Shown here one piece after another: positions 46,637-54,577 of a DNA stretch of 64,000 bases. The stretch is taken from contig CP169086.1 of NCBI GenBank assembly GCA_041890495.1, forward strand, positions 1,922,001 through 1,986,000, read 5' to 3'. A program made the translations under genes and the position numbers. This DNA is from Escherichia boydii (GTDB lineage: Bacteria > Pseudomonadota > Gammaproteobacteria > Enterobacterales > Enterobacteriaceae). Position 1 is the first letter of the stretch, and every line of letters starts with the position of its first letter. The notes under the pieces were generated by a model. It made no database searches. It worked only from the letters and a program-made list of their open reading frames with translations, and was not told the origin of the DNA.

Positions 46637-47298
46637 GCCTGCACCCCCAGCCATTTTCGTCCCGCCGCCATCATCAGCTGGCGCAGGGTAATCGACAGCG
46701 CCAAGTAAATCCCGGTTGTCACCAGATAAACCTCAAAGCTCAAAAACGTTCTGGACTGGATCAGGTTGGCGGCGAAGGTCAGCTCTTCATAGGAGACCTG
46801 CGACACCACCGACGAGCCGAGCATCACGATGATGCACTGGCTCACCAGCGCCGGGTAAATGCGCTGCAGCGCGGGCGGCAGCACCACGCGGATAAAGGTC
46901 TGCAGGCGGGTCAGCCCCAGCACGCGTCCGGCTTCCCACTGCCCTTTCGGCGTGACCTGTATGCCCGCGCGGATAATTTCGGTGCTGTACGCACCGAGGT
47001 TCACCACCATGGCCAGCAGCGCCGCTTCCCCCGCCGTCATCTTCAGCCCGAGATTCGGCAGGCCGAAGACGATGAAAAACAGCTGCACCACAAACGGCGT
47101 GTTGCGGATGATCTCCACGTAGCCGCCCCAGATCCGGCTGAACCAGGTGGTGCGTCCGCTGCGGATCGCCGCTCCGAAAATCCCTATCGCCAGCCCGCCG
47201 ACGGTCGCCATCACCGTCAGCTGAACGGTGACCCACAGCCCCGCCAGCAGCTCCGGCCAGTACGGCCAGAGGGCTGAAAAATCAAGTTGCTCAGTCAT
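46633..47298 (-). CDS. hpxG: ABC transporter permease HpxG
   Basis: This is the second HisM-type permease, with 221 residues and about five helices; the EAA-loop KGQWEAGRVLGLTRLQTFIR is clear. The ATG at 47298 (MTEQLDFSALWPYWP) lies 4 bp after the hpxF stop; a TTG-initiated extension would overlap hpxF. The ribosome site is weak, so coupling to hpxF translation is likely. Confidence 0.9.
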   Translation of the reverse strand: MTEQLDFSALWPYWPELLAGLWVTVQLTVMATVGGLAIGIFGAAIRSGRTTWFSRIWGGYVEIIRNTPFVVQLFFIVFGLPNLGLKMTAGEAALLAMVVNLGAYSTEIIRAGIQVTPKGQWEAGRVLGLTRLQTFIRVVLPPALQRIYPALVSQCIIVMLGSSVVSQVSYEELTFAANLIQSRTFLSFEVYLVTTGIYLALSITLRQLMMAAGRKWLGVQA

Positions 47299-47302
47299 CG
47301 GC

Positions 47303-48085
47303 TCAGGCGCCAAGGTTTGCCGGCAGCGGGGCCTTCAGCCATTGCTCGGACAGGCCGTTCAGCGTGCCGTCCTTGATGCCCTGCTCAATCAGCGCATCCA
47401 CTTTTGCCTTCAGGGCCGGTTCGTTTTTCTTCAGGCCAATAAAGCACGGCGAATCTTTCAGCATAAAGCTCGGCACCGGGGCTTTATCCGCGTTCTGGCG
47501 CGAAATGGCCGCTACCACGAGGTTGCCGGTCGCCACGTACTGCACCTGTCCGGAGAGGTAGGCGGAGAGCGTAGTGTTGTTATCTTCGTAGCGTTTCACG
47601 TCCGCGTCTTTCGGCGCCAGGCCGGTCAGCACCATGTCCTCCACCGCCCCGCGCGTCACGCCGATAGTTTTTCCGCTGAGCGCGGCGGCGTCCTTCAGTT
47701 CAGCCCCTTTCGGACCAAACACGCCGAGGAAGAACGGCGCGTAGGCGCGGCTGAAGTCGATCACCTTCTCGCGCTCCGGGTTTTTACCGAGGCTGGAAAT
47801 GACCAGGTCCACCTTATCGGTTTGCAGGTACGGCACGCGGTTGGCGCTGGTCACCGGCACCAGCTGCAGCTTGAGCTTCATCTGTTTAGCCAGATAACGC
47901 GCCATATCGATGTCATAACCCTGCGGCTGCAGATCGGTCCCCACCGAGCCAAACGGCGGGAAATCCTGCGGAACGGCAATGCGGATAGTGCCGCGCTTCT
48001 CGATATCCTGAAGCTGGTCAGCCTTGGCCGGCAGCTGTGTGAAGAGACATGCGGCCCCGGCCAGTGCAATCAACAATTTTTTCAT
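47303..48085 (-). CDS. hpxF: ABC transporter substrate-binding protein HpxF
   Basis: HpxF is the periplasmic solute-binding protein (SBP_bac_3 family) of 260 residues with a signal peptide ending LPAKADQ. The family motifs GYDIDMARYLAKQMKLKLQL and VDLVISSLGKNPEREKVIDF are present. It is first in hpxFGHIJK. Its promoter region holds a consensus sigma-54 site (48138-48153) and a candidate HpxU site just downstream of it, fitting nitrogen control plus repression. Confidence 0.92.
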   Translation of the reverse strand: MKKLLIALAGAACLFTQLPAKADQLQDIEKRGTIRIAVPQDFPPFGSVGTDLQPQGYDIDMARYLAKQMKLKLQLVPVTSANRVPYLQTDKVDLVISSLGKNPEREKVIDFSRAYAPFFLGVFGPKGAELKDAAALSGKTIGVTRGAVEDMVLTGLAPKDADVKRYEDNNTTLSAYLSGQVQYVATGNLVVAAISRQNADKAPVPSFMLKDSPCFIGLKKNEPALKAKVDALIEQGIKDGTLNGLSEQWLKAPLPANLGA

Positions 48086-48108
48086 GGTGCTTCCCCGTAA
48101 CGTTAACA

Positions 48109-48124
48109 TGAAACAAAAGATTCT
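48109..48124 (+). promoter_or_regulatory. Candidate HpxU operator before hpxF
   Basis: TGAAACAAAAGATTCT contains the 11-mer TGAAASAAAAG found also at 49125-49140 and 49188-49203. It lies just downstream of the predicted sigma-54 start point of hpxF, where a bound repressor would block transcription. Confidence 0.6.
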
Positions 48125-48137
48125 TTGAGTGTGATTT

Positions 48138-48153
48138 TGCAACTAATGTGCCA
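48138..48153 (-). promoter_or_regulatory. Sigma-54 promoter of hpxFGHIJK
   Basis: On the minus strand TGGCACATTAGTTGCA is a full match to TGGCAC-N5-TTGCA. It is 53 bp from the hpxF ATG. An NtrC-like half-site element (TGCACCATTTCAATGCA, 48239-48255) lies roughly 100 bp further upstream. Confidence 0.85.
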
Positions 48154-48199
48154 GATAAGGCGAAGCGGGAAATATTGTTGTGAAGCCTGATAAAACGCG

Positions 48200-48234
48200 G
48201 ACGGGGCGTAAATGCTCTCCATTTACGCCCCGTC
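48200..48234 (-). terminator. Hairpin after hpxU
   Basis: A long stem gacggggcgtaaat/atttacgccccgtc with a short loop lies downstream of hpxU and upstream of the hpxF promoter. On the minus strand it is followed by cgcgtttta, so it could end hpxU transcripts. Confidence 0.6.
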
Positions 48235-48276
48235 TGGTTGCACCATTTCAATGCAAAGCACCAGCCTGATGCCCCA

Positions 48277-49116
48277 TTATCGCTGTTCGAGCTCGTCCAG
48301 CTGTTGGTAGAGGGAGGCAATCTCGTGAATGCGCGGACGGCCTTTATCAAGAATTTCATGCAGGAAGGCGTTCGCCAGCAGGTTGATCAGGCTGTTGACC
48401 GACGAATAGCTATCATAGGCGGAGACGCTGTCCAGCGGGGCGCAAAGCTGCCAGCTCGCCAGCGGGAACAGGCTGTGCGCCTGCGGCTCGCACATCAACA
48501 GCACCGGAATACCGCTGCTCTGAAGCTGCTGCATCAGCGGGCGAATGATGCGCGGGCGGCGGCGGAAGGCCATCATGACCACCAGATCGTCCGGCGTTAA
48601 ATCCACCAGCTCTTCGCCCAGGCTCTGCCCCGGCTGCGGCAGGACCAGCACCTGCCCGCGCGCCTGCAGCAGCTGCTGGCGCAGGTGGAGCGCCGCCGGA
48701 TAGGCGTTACGCATGCCGATAATCACGATCCGCCGCGCCTTCACCATGCAGGCCATGGCGTCGGCAAACTGCTGTGCGTCGAGGGAATTAACCCACTGGG
48801 TCAGGTTCGCCATCTCCTGCTTGTAGTGGCGCGCCAGCAGCGTGTTGCCCTGTACCGCGTCGCGATTATCGGTGAGCGGCATCCCGCTCTGGCGAAGGGT
48901 GCGCAGCTCTTCGCGCATGTCCTTATATTTCTCATAGCCCAGCCGCTTAAACAGACGGCTGACCGTAGCTTTCGACACCCCGCTCAGCTGCGCCAGCTCG
49001 GCGCTGTTGTAGCTAATGAGGTCGTCAAAATGGTCGAAAATAAAATCCGCCACCCGCTGCTCCTGCGGCGACAGCGACGGGTATTGTACTTTCAGACGTT
49101 CATCCAGTTGTTCCAT
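48277..49116 (-). CDS. hpxU: RpiR-family repressor HpxU
   Basis: HpxU is an RpiR-type regulator reported in Klebsiella to repress the allantoate genes. The 279-residue product has an N-terminal helix-turn-helix (YNSAELAQLSGVSKATVSRL, about residues 35-55) and a SIS sugar-isomerase-like sensor domain (about 125-260). It sits between hpxFGHIJK and hpxWXYZ, divergent from hpxW. Candidate operators occur in both target promoter regions and just upstream of its own start. Confidence 0.92.
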   Translation of the reverse strand: MEQLDERLKVQYPSLSPQEQRVADFIFDHFDDLISYNSAELAQLSGVSKATVSRLFKRLGYEKYKDMREELRTLRQSGMPLTDNRDAVQGNTLLARHYKQEMANLTQWVNSLDAQQFADAMACMVKARRIVIIGMRNAYPAALHLRQQLLQARGQVLVLPQPGQSLGEELVDLTPDDLVVMMAFRRRPRIIRPLMQQLQSSGIPVLLMCEPQAHSLFPLASWQLCAPLDSVSAYDSYSSVNSLINLLANAFLHEILDKGRPRIHEIASLYQQLDELEQR

Positions 49117-49124
49117 AGCGCCTC

Positions 49125-49140
49125 TGTAACTTTTGTTTCA
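49125..49140. promoter_or_regulatory. Candidate HpxU operator near the hpxU start
   Basis: TGTAACTTTTGTTTCA shares CTTTTSTTTCA with the two other candidate HpxU sites and lies only 9 bp before the hpxU start codon, consistent with autoregulation. Confidence 0.55.
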
Positions 49141-49187
49141 TCACATTTTGCCTTTGATTCTACCTTTCATTATACGTGCCAGTTTAC

Positions 49188-49203
49188 TGAAACTTTTCTT
49201 TCA
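49188..49203. promoter_or_regulatory. Candidate HpxU operator before hpxW
   Basis: TGAAACTTTTCTTTCA is a perfect TGAAA-N6-TTTCA palindrome, the best of the three related sites. It ends 5 bp before the sigma-54 -24 element of hpxW. Confidence 0.65.
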
Positions 49204-49207
49204 GAAC

Positions 49208-49223
49208 TGGAACAGCTTTTGCA
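49208..49223 (+). promoter_or_regulatory. Sigma-54 promoter of hpxWXYZ
   Basis: TGGAACAGCTTTTGCA differs from TGGCAC-N5-TTGCA at one position and keeps the GG and GC dinucleotides at the right distance. It lies 36 bp before the hpxW ATG. Confidence 0.8.
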
Positions 49224-49258
49224 GCACCTTGTGACTTTCAGGGTTACGAGGACTCTTC

Positions 49259-50842
49259 ATGCAAAGTAATGTCTCCACACACGGTATGGCGGTTGCGCCC
49301 CACCACCTCGCCAGCCAGAGCGCGCTGGCCGTGCTGCGCGAAGGCGGCAGCGCTATCGAAGCGATGGTCGCGGCGGCGGCCACCATCGCCGTAGTCTATC
49401 CGCATATGAACGGGCTGGGCGGCGACGGCTTCTGGCTTATCGTGCCGCCGGAAGGCGATCCCATCGCCATTGATGCCAGCGGCGCGGCGGGATCGCGCGC
49501 GACGCTGGCCGCCTACGACGGGCTCACGCAGATCCCCCATCGCGGCCCCCGTGCGGCGCTGACCGTCGCCGGAACCGTCAGCGGCTGGGACGAGGCACTG
49601 AAGGTCTCGCGCGAGATGACCGGCAAGGCGCTGCCGCTGGCCCGCCTGCTGGCCGACGCCATTGACTATGCGCAGAACGGCACGCCGGTCACGGCCTCTC
49701 AGGCCCACGCCACGGCCAGCAAGTTCGACGAGCTGAAGGACGTTCCCGGCTTCGCGGAAACCTGGCTGGTGGACGGCAAGCCGCCGCAGGTCGGGAGCCG
49801 CTTTTACCAGCCCGCCATGGCCACGACGTTGACTCGCCTTGTGGAGGACGGTCTGGACAGCTTTTATCGCGGCCCGCTGGCGGAAGTCCTGGCGCACGGC
49901 ATGGAGACGCTGGATCTCCCCGTGACGCTGGCCGATCTCAACGCCCACGCCGCCCGACGCACCGCGCCGCTGAAGCTAAAGCATCAGCAGGGGGAGATCT
50001 TTAACCACGCCCCACCGACGCAGGGGCTGGTCTCGCTGGCGATACTCGGCATCACCGACCGCCTGAATATGGCGGAGGCCGACGACGCCGAAACCCTGCA
50101 CCGCATTGTGGAAGCCACCAAGCTGGCCTTTGGCCTGCGCGATGCCCACATCACCGACCCGCGCGCGCTAAAAACCGATATTCAGAGTCTGCTGGATCCC
50201 GCCGCTCTGCAGGCGCTTGCCGACAGGGTTGACGACGGACGCGCCGCGCCGTGGTGCACCGGAAAAGGCCCCGGCGATACGGTGTGGATGGGAGTAATGG
50301 ACAGCAGCGGGCTTGCCGTATCGTTTATCCAGAGTATCTATCACGAGTTCGGCAGCGGCGTGGTGCTGCCCGATACCGGCATCGTCTGGCAGAACCGCGG
50401 CGCATCGTTCAGCCTCGATCCCGCCCATCTTCTGGCCCTCGCGCCGGGCAAACAGCCATTCCATACCCTGAACCCGGCGGCGGCACGTCTGAAGGACGGA
50501 CGCGTGATGGTCTACGGATCGATGGGCGGCGACGGGCAGCCGCAAACCCAGGCCGCGTTCTTTACCCGCTACGCGATTCAGAACGTGCCTTTACAGGAAA
50601 GTATTTCCCGCCCGCGCTGGCTGCTGGGACGTACATGGGGACAAACCTCGGACACGTTAAAGCTGGAAGGACGCTTTACCGCTGAGACGGTCTCACGGCT
50701 TCAGGCACTCGGACATGAGGTAGAAATATTCCCTGACTTCAGTGAAGCGATGGGCCACGCGGGCGCGATTGTCCGCCACCCCAACGGGCTGTTTGAAGGG
50801 GCATTTGACCCGCGCAGCAACGGCGCGGCCGCCGGATTCTGA
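49259..50842 (+). CDS. hpxW: Oxamate amidohydrolase HpxW (gamma-glutamyltransferase-like)
   Basis: HpxW is an Ntn-hydrolase of the gamma-glutamyltransferase family; the Klebsiella enzyme was shown to hydrolyse oxamate to oxalate and ammonia, the last nitrogen release of the pathway. The 527-residue product should self-cleave before the nucleophile in GDTVWMGVMDSSG (Thr341 here). GGDGFWLIVPPEG and YGSMGGDGQPQTQ are family motifs. No signal peptide is seen, so it acts in the cytoplasm. It leads hpxWXYZ with a sigma-54 promoter. Confidence 0.93.
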   Translation: MQSNVSTHGMAVAPHHLASQSALAVLREGGSAIEAMVAAAATIAVVYPHMNGLGGDGFWLIVPPEGDPIAIDASGAAGSRATLAAYDGLTQIPHRGPRAALTVAGTVSGWDEALKVSREMTGKALPLARLLADAIDYAQNGTPVTASQAHATASKFDELKDVPGFAETWLVDGKPPQVGSRFYQPAMATTLTRLVEDGLDSFYRGPLAEVLAHGMETLDLPVTLADLNAHAARRTAPLKLKHQQGEIFNHAPPTQGLVSLAILGITDRLNMAEADDAETLHRIVEATKLAFGLRDAHITDPRALKTDIQSLLDPAALQALADRVDDGRAAPWCTGKGPGDTVWMGVMDSSGLAVSFIQSIYHEFGSGVVLPDTGIVWQNRGASFSLDPAHLLALAPGKQPFHTLNPAAARLKDGRVMVYGSMGGDGQPQTQAAFFTRYAIQNVPLQESISRPRWLLGRTWGQTSDTLKLEGRFTAETVSRLQALGHEVEIFPDFSEAMGHAGAIVRHPNGLFEGAFDPRSNGAAAGF

Positions 50843-50852
50843 GGAGAAAAAA

Positions 50853-51041
50853 ATGATGACACACCAACCCGACTGGCAGGCGTATCTGGCGCAAATGGAA
50901 ACCGTGCTCGGCGTGACGCTGGACGACGCCCGCCGCGCCGAGCTGCAGCTGCAGTTCAGCCGCATTGCCACCCTGGCCGCCCCGCTGATGGCGCTGCCGC
51001 TCGACGACCGTCTGGAGATCGCAGGAGTGTATAAAGCATGA
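50853..51041 (+). CDS. hpxX: Small DUF4089/AtzG-like protein HpxX
   Basis: This 62-residue acidic helical protein (MMTHQPDWQAYLAQMETVLG...) is of the DUF4089 family. AtzG of the same family is a GatC-like small subunit that holds the amidase AtzE in a complex. By analogy HpxX should pair with HpxY, encoded directly after it with an ATGA overlap. GAGGAG precedes the start. Confidence 0.88.
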   Translation: MMTHQPDWQAYLAQMETVLGVTLDDARRAELQLQFSRIATLAAPLMALPLDDRLEIAGVYKA

Positions 51042-52435
51042 CGCTACACGAGATGAGTATCAGCGCGATCCAACAGGCGCTGAGCGCGGGAGAGCTGAGC
51101 GCTCGCGAGATTGCCCGGCAGACGCTGGAGGGGATTGCGCGCGTTAACCCGCAGATCGGCGCCTGGACCACCGTAACGGAAGCACGCATGCTCGCCGAAG
51201 CCGACAATATCGATACCCTGCGACGGGAAAAGCGTCCGCTGCCGCCGCTGGCGGGCGTGCCTTATGCGGTTAAAAATCTGTTCGACGTTGCCGGTCACAC
51301 CACCCTCGCCGGGGCCGAGCTGTTCAGCCAGCGCCCTGCCGCGGCCGCTGATAGCTTTGCGGTGCGCCAGCTGCGCAGCGCGGGCGGGCTGCTGACCGGG
51401 ATGGTGAATATGGACGCCTACGCCTACGGCTTCACGACCGAAAACAGCCACTACGGCACGACGCGTAACCCGCACGACCTGGCGCGCATTGCGGGCGGAT
51501 CGTCCGGCGGTTCAGCCGCCGCCGTGGCCGCCGGGCTGGTGCACTTTTCGCTCGGCACCGACACCAACGGCTCGATTCGCGTTCCGGCCTCCCTGTGCGG
51601 CATCTATGGCCTGAAGCCCACCTTTGGCCGCCTGTCGCGATCCGGCAGCCATCCGTTTGTCCCGAGTCTGGATCATATCGGCCCCTTTGCCCGCCGCGTG
51701 TGCGACCTGGCGTCCGTATACGACGCGCTGCAGGGGCGGGACAGCAGCGACGGTTTTCAGGCAGAGAGCTCGCGCGAACAGACGCGCCCCCTGCTCGATC
51801 GCGGGCTTGACGGCCTGCGCTGCGCGGTGCTCGGCGGCTACTTCACCACCTGGTGCGACCTGGATGCCAGAGACGCCGTGGCGCGGGTGGCGAAGGCGCT
51901 CGACGTGCAGGATGAGCTGCAGTTCCCGGACGCCGAGCTGGCGCGTTCGGCGGCGTTTATCATCAGCGCCTCGGAAGGGGGAAACCAGTACCTGCCCGCG
52001 CTTCGCCGCGAGCCCGAGCGTTTTGAGCCGCACTCCCGCGAACGACTGCTGGCCGGGGCGATGATCCCCTCCGCCTGGTACATCCAGGCCCAGCGGTTCC
52101 GCGCGCACGCCCGGCAGGCGTTCAAAACCCTGTTCGCGCAGGCCGACGTGCTGATCGCCCCGGCCACCCCGCGCATCGCCACGCTGGCGGGTGAGCAGAC
52201 CATGGAGATTAACGGCCAGCAGCTTCCCATTCGCGCCAGCATGGGGATGCTGACCCAGCCAATTTCGTTTTTGGGCCTGCCGGTGACCACCGTTCCGCTG
52301 CGCACCGCTCAGGGGGTGCCGATTGGCCTGCAGCTGATTGCCGCGCCGTTTAACGAGCAGGCCTGCCTGCGCGTCGCGCGGGTTCTGGAAGAGAGCGGCA
52401 TCACCGATGCCCGTCCGGCGGAGATAGCAGCATGA
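51038..52435 (+). CDS. hpxY: Amidase-signature hydrolase HpxY (AtzE/GatA-like)
   Basis: This 465-residue amidase-signature enzyme has the Ser-cisSer-Lys triad visible: Lys in YAVKNLFDVAG near 81, and GGSSGGSAAAVAAG with the paired Ser near 152-158. The layout with HpxX and HpxZ parallels AtzG-AtzE-AtzH of cyanuric-acid breakdown, where AtzE deaminates 1-carboxybiuret. The HpxY substrate is not established; a ureide such as oxalurate would fit the pathway. It overlaps hpxZ by ATGA. Confidence 0.88.
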   Translation: MTLHEMSISAIQQALSAGELSAREIARQTLEGIARVNPQIGAWTTVTEARMLAEADNIDTLRREKRPLPPLAGVPYAVKNLFDVAGHTTLAGAELFSQRPAAAADSFAVRQLRSAGGLLTGMVNMDAYAYGFTTENSHYGTTRNPHDLARIAGGSSGGSAAAVAAGLVHFSLGTDTNGSIRVPASLCGIYGLKPTFGRLSRSGSHPFVPSLDHIGPFARRVCDLASVYDALQGRDSSDGFQAESSREQTRPLLDRGLDGLRCAVLGGYFTTWCDLDARDAVARVAKALDVQDELQFPDAELARSAAFIISASEGGNQYLPALRREPERFEPHSRERLLAGAMIPSAWYIQAQRFRAHARQAFKTLFAQADVLIAPATPRIATLAGEQTMEINGQQLPIRASMGMLTQPISFLGLPVTTVPLRTAQGVPIGLQLIAAPFNEQACLRVARVLEESGITDARPAEIAA

Positions 52436-52818
52436 TGAATCACGATGACATTAACCTCCCGTGGGTGGTTGCCGAGGTGACGGCCACGTTTTACCGCTAT
52501 GAGGACGCGCTGGTGAGCAACAACGTTGCGGTGCTGGACGAGCTGTTCTGGCACGACAAAAACACGGTGCGTCTCGGAGCGGGTGAAAACCTGTACGGGA
52601 TTGATGAAATCCGCGCCTTTCGTGCGGCGCGCCCCGCAGCCGGGCTGCAGCGGACGCTGCGCCACACCGTGATTACCACCTTCGGGGAAGATTATGCCGT
52701 GTGCAGCACCGAGTTTACCCGCGAGGGGACGGAACGCATTGGCCGCCAGCAGCAGACGTGGGTGCGGTTTGCCTACGGGTGGCGCATTGTTGCGGCGCAG
52801 GTGAGTTTGATGTCGTAA
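52432..52818 (+). CDS. hpxZ: DUF3225/AtzH-like protein HpxZ
   Basis: This 128-residue NTF2/SnoaL-fold protein (DUF3225) has conserved segments EVTATFYRYEDALVSNNVAV and DELFWHDKNTVRLGAGENLY. AtzH, a family member, has amidohydrolase activity in cyanuric-acid degradation, so HpxZ may be a second enzyme acting on the product of HpxXY. It closes the hpxWXYZ operon, overlapping hpxY by four bases, and is followed by a REP element. Confidence 0.88.
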   Translation: MMNHDDINLPWVVAEVTATFYRYEDALVSNNVAVLDELFWHDKNTVRLGAGENLYGIDEIRAFRAARPAAGLQRTLRHTVITTFGEDYAVCSTEFTREGTERIGRQQQTWVRFAYGWRIVAAQVSLMS

Positions 52819-52840
52819 TGTCACCGGGAATACGACGTCC

Positions 52841-52876
52841 TGTAGGCCGGGTAAGGCACAGCCGCCACCCGGCAAA
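52841..52876. repeat. REP-type palindromic element
   Basis: The sequence tgtaggccgggtaaggcaca, then gccgccacccggca, lies between convergent hpxZ and hpxB. Confidence 0.7.
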
Positions 52877-52887
52877 ACACGTCTCAA

Positions 52888-53820
52888 TTACTTCTGAAAC
52901 GGATGCACCTCTCGCCAGTGGTCGGCAATCTGCTGGCGGGTACAGACCCATACCCGCTCGTGCTGCTGTACATAATCGAGGAACCGCTGCAGCGCGCGAA
53001 AACGCCCCGGCCGCCCCAGCAGGCGGCAGTGCATGCCGATGGACATCATCTTCGGCGCGCTTTCTCCCTCTTCGTACAGCACGTCAAAACTGTCCTTCAG
53101 ATACGTATAAAACTGCTCGGCGGTGTTAAACCCCTGCGCGGTCGCGAAGCGCATGTCGTTCGCATCCAGCGTATACGGCACAATGAGGTGCGGTTTACGG
53201 GAGCCGTCGCTGCAGGCCACCTCCGTCCAGAAGGGCAAATCATCGCCGTAATAGTCGCTGTCGTAGTCGAAGCCGCCGTGCTCTACCACCAGCTGGCGGG
53301 TGTTGGGGCTGTCGCGCCCGGTGTACCAGCCCGCTGGCGGCTTGCCAAACAGGTCGGTCAGGACGTGCACCGCCTTGTGCAGGTGCTCGCGCTCCTGGCT
53401 GATATCCATATTCTGATAGTGGATCCATCGCCAGCCGTGGCTCACCACGTCATAATCCGCGGCCTTGATTGCCTCGACGATCTCCGGGTGACGCGCCAGC
53501 GCCATCGCCACGCCGAAGACCGTCAGCGGCAGGCCGCGCTTTTGAAATTCACTGTGGATCCGCCAGAACCCGGCGCGGCTGCCGTATTCGTAGAGGGAGT
53601 CCATCGACATGTGTTTGTCCGGGTAGCTGGCCGCGCCGATGATGTCCGACAGGAACTGCTCGGATCCGGCATCGCCGTGCAGAACGTGGTTTTCTGCCCC
53701 TTCTTCGTAATTGAGCACAAACTGCACGGCGATGCGCGCCTGATTCGGCCACCGCGCGTGCGGCGGGTTGCCCGCGTAGCCGCGCAGATCCCGCGGATAA
53801 TCCTTTTCAAAAAGCCCCAT
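52888..53820 (-). CDS. hpxB: Allantoinase HpxB (PuuE type, polysaccharide-deacetylase fold)
   Basis: HpxB is a cofactor-independent allantoinase of the PuuE family that hydrolyses (R)-allantoin to allantoate. The 310-residue product contains the NodB-like core: VQFVLNYEEGAENHVLHGD, the fold motif YDVVSHGWRWIHYQ near 130, and PAGWYTGRDSPNTRQLV near 185. The ATG at 53820 has GGGGGTGG upstream; the alternative TTG frame adds four residues. It lies 16 bp after hpxA in the hpxSAB unit. Confidence 0.92.
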   Translation of the reverse strand: MGLFEKDYPRDLRGYAGNPPHARWPNQARIAVQFVLNYEEGAENHVLHGDAGSEQFLSDIIGAASYPDKHMSMDSLYEYGSRAGFWRIHSEFQKRGLPLTVFGVAMALARHPEIVEAIKAADYDVVSHGWRWIHYQNMDISQEREHLHKAVHVLTDLFGKPPAGWYTGRDSPNTRQLVVEHGGFDYDSDYYGDDLPFWTEVACSDGSRKPHLIVPYTLDANDMRFATAQGFNTAEQFYTYLKDSFDVLYEEGESAPKMMSIGMHCRLLGRPGRFRALQRFLDYVQQHERVWVCTRQQIADHWREVHPFQK

Positions 53821-53836
53821 TGCCACCCCCAAAAAA

Positions 53837-54577
53837 TTAAAATGGATTCAATGCCTGAAAATGCCCGCTTAACGGTTTGTTCTCCGGGAACGCCAGATCC
53901 CCGTGCTTGCTGGTCGACAGCCCCAGCGCCACCAGCGATTCCACCATCTTCACCGCCGCGCTGACGCCGTCGATCACCGGCACGCGCAGCTCGCGGGTCA
54001 GCTCCTGCGCCAGCGTCGCCATGCCGCCGCAGCCCAGCACGATGGCGCCACAGCCATCCTCTTTCAGCGCCTGTATACAGCGCGCGCGCACTTTTTCCTG
54101 CGCCAGACCGCTGCCGTCTTCCAGCGCCAGTACCGGGAGGTCAATGGCGTGCAGCGCCGCGCAATGGTCCTGAAAGTCATACTGGTGCAGCAGATGACGG
54201 GCAATAATCAGCGTGCGCGGCAGCGTAGTGACCACCGAAAAGCGCGTCGCGACCAGCGTCGCCATATGCATGGCGGCTTCGGCGATGCCGATAACCGGCC
54301 CCTGCGCCAGCTCGCGCGCCGCCAGCAGGCCCGGATCGCCAAAGCAGGCGATCACGTGACCGTCCACTCCCTGCTCCCTGCCTTTTTTGATCTGTTCCAG
54401 CACACCGACGGCGGCGATGGCCTCATCAAAGTGGCCTTCTATAGACGGCACGCCCGCGCTTGGGCAGACCGCGAGGATCTCCGTCCCCGGCGCCGCCACC
54501 GCGCGGGCCGCCGCGCCGATGGTTTCCGTCATGGCGAGGCTGGTGTTGGGGTTGATCACTTGTACACAGACAGACAT
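53837..54577 (-). CDS. hpxA: Allantoin racemase HpxA
   Basis: HpxA is an Asp/Glu-racemase-superfamily enzyme that interconverts (S)- and (R)-allantoin, so that the product of HpxQ can enter HpxB. The 246-residue product has the two catalytic Cys: ACFGDPGLLA near 79 and LGCGGMATLA near 184, as in the characterised Klebsiella enzyme. Its ATG overlaps the hpxS stop (TAATG), so the two are translationally coupled. Confidence 0.93.
   Translation of the reverse strand: MSVCVQVINPNTSLAMTETIGAAARAVAAPGTEILAVCPSAGVPSIEGHFDEAIAAVGVLEQIKKGREQGVDGHVIACFGDPGLLAARELAQGPVIGIAEAAMHMATLVATRFSVVTTLPRTLIIARHLLHQYDFQDHCAALHAIDLPVLALEDGSGLAQEKVRARCIQALKEDGCGAIVLGCGGMATLAQELTRELRVPVIDGVSAAVKMVESLVALGLSTSKHGDLAFPENKPLSGHFQALNPF

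Noticed and set aside
52903..53964. 353-codon plus-strand frame across hpxB and the end of hpxA
   Set aside because: It runs antisense through two recognised genes and their gap, with a low-complexity translation.
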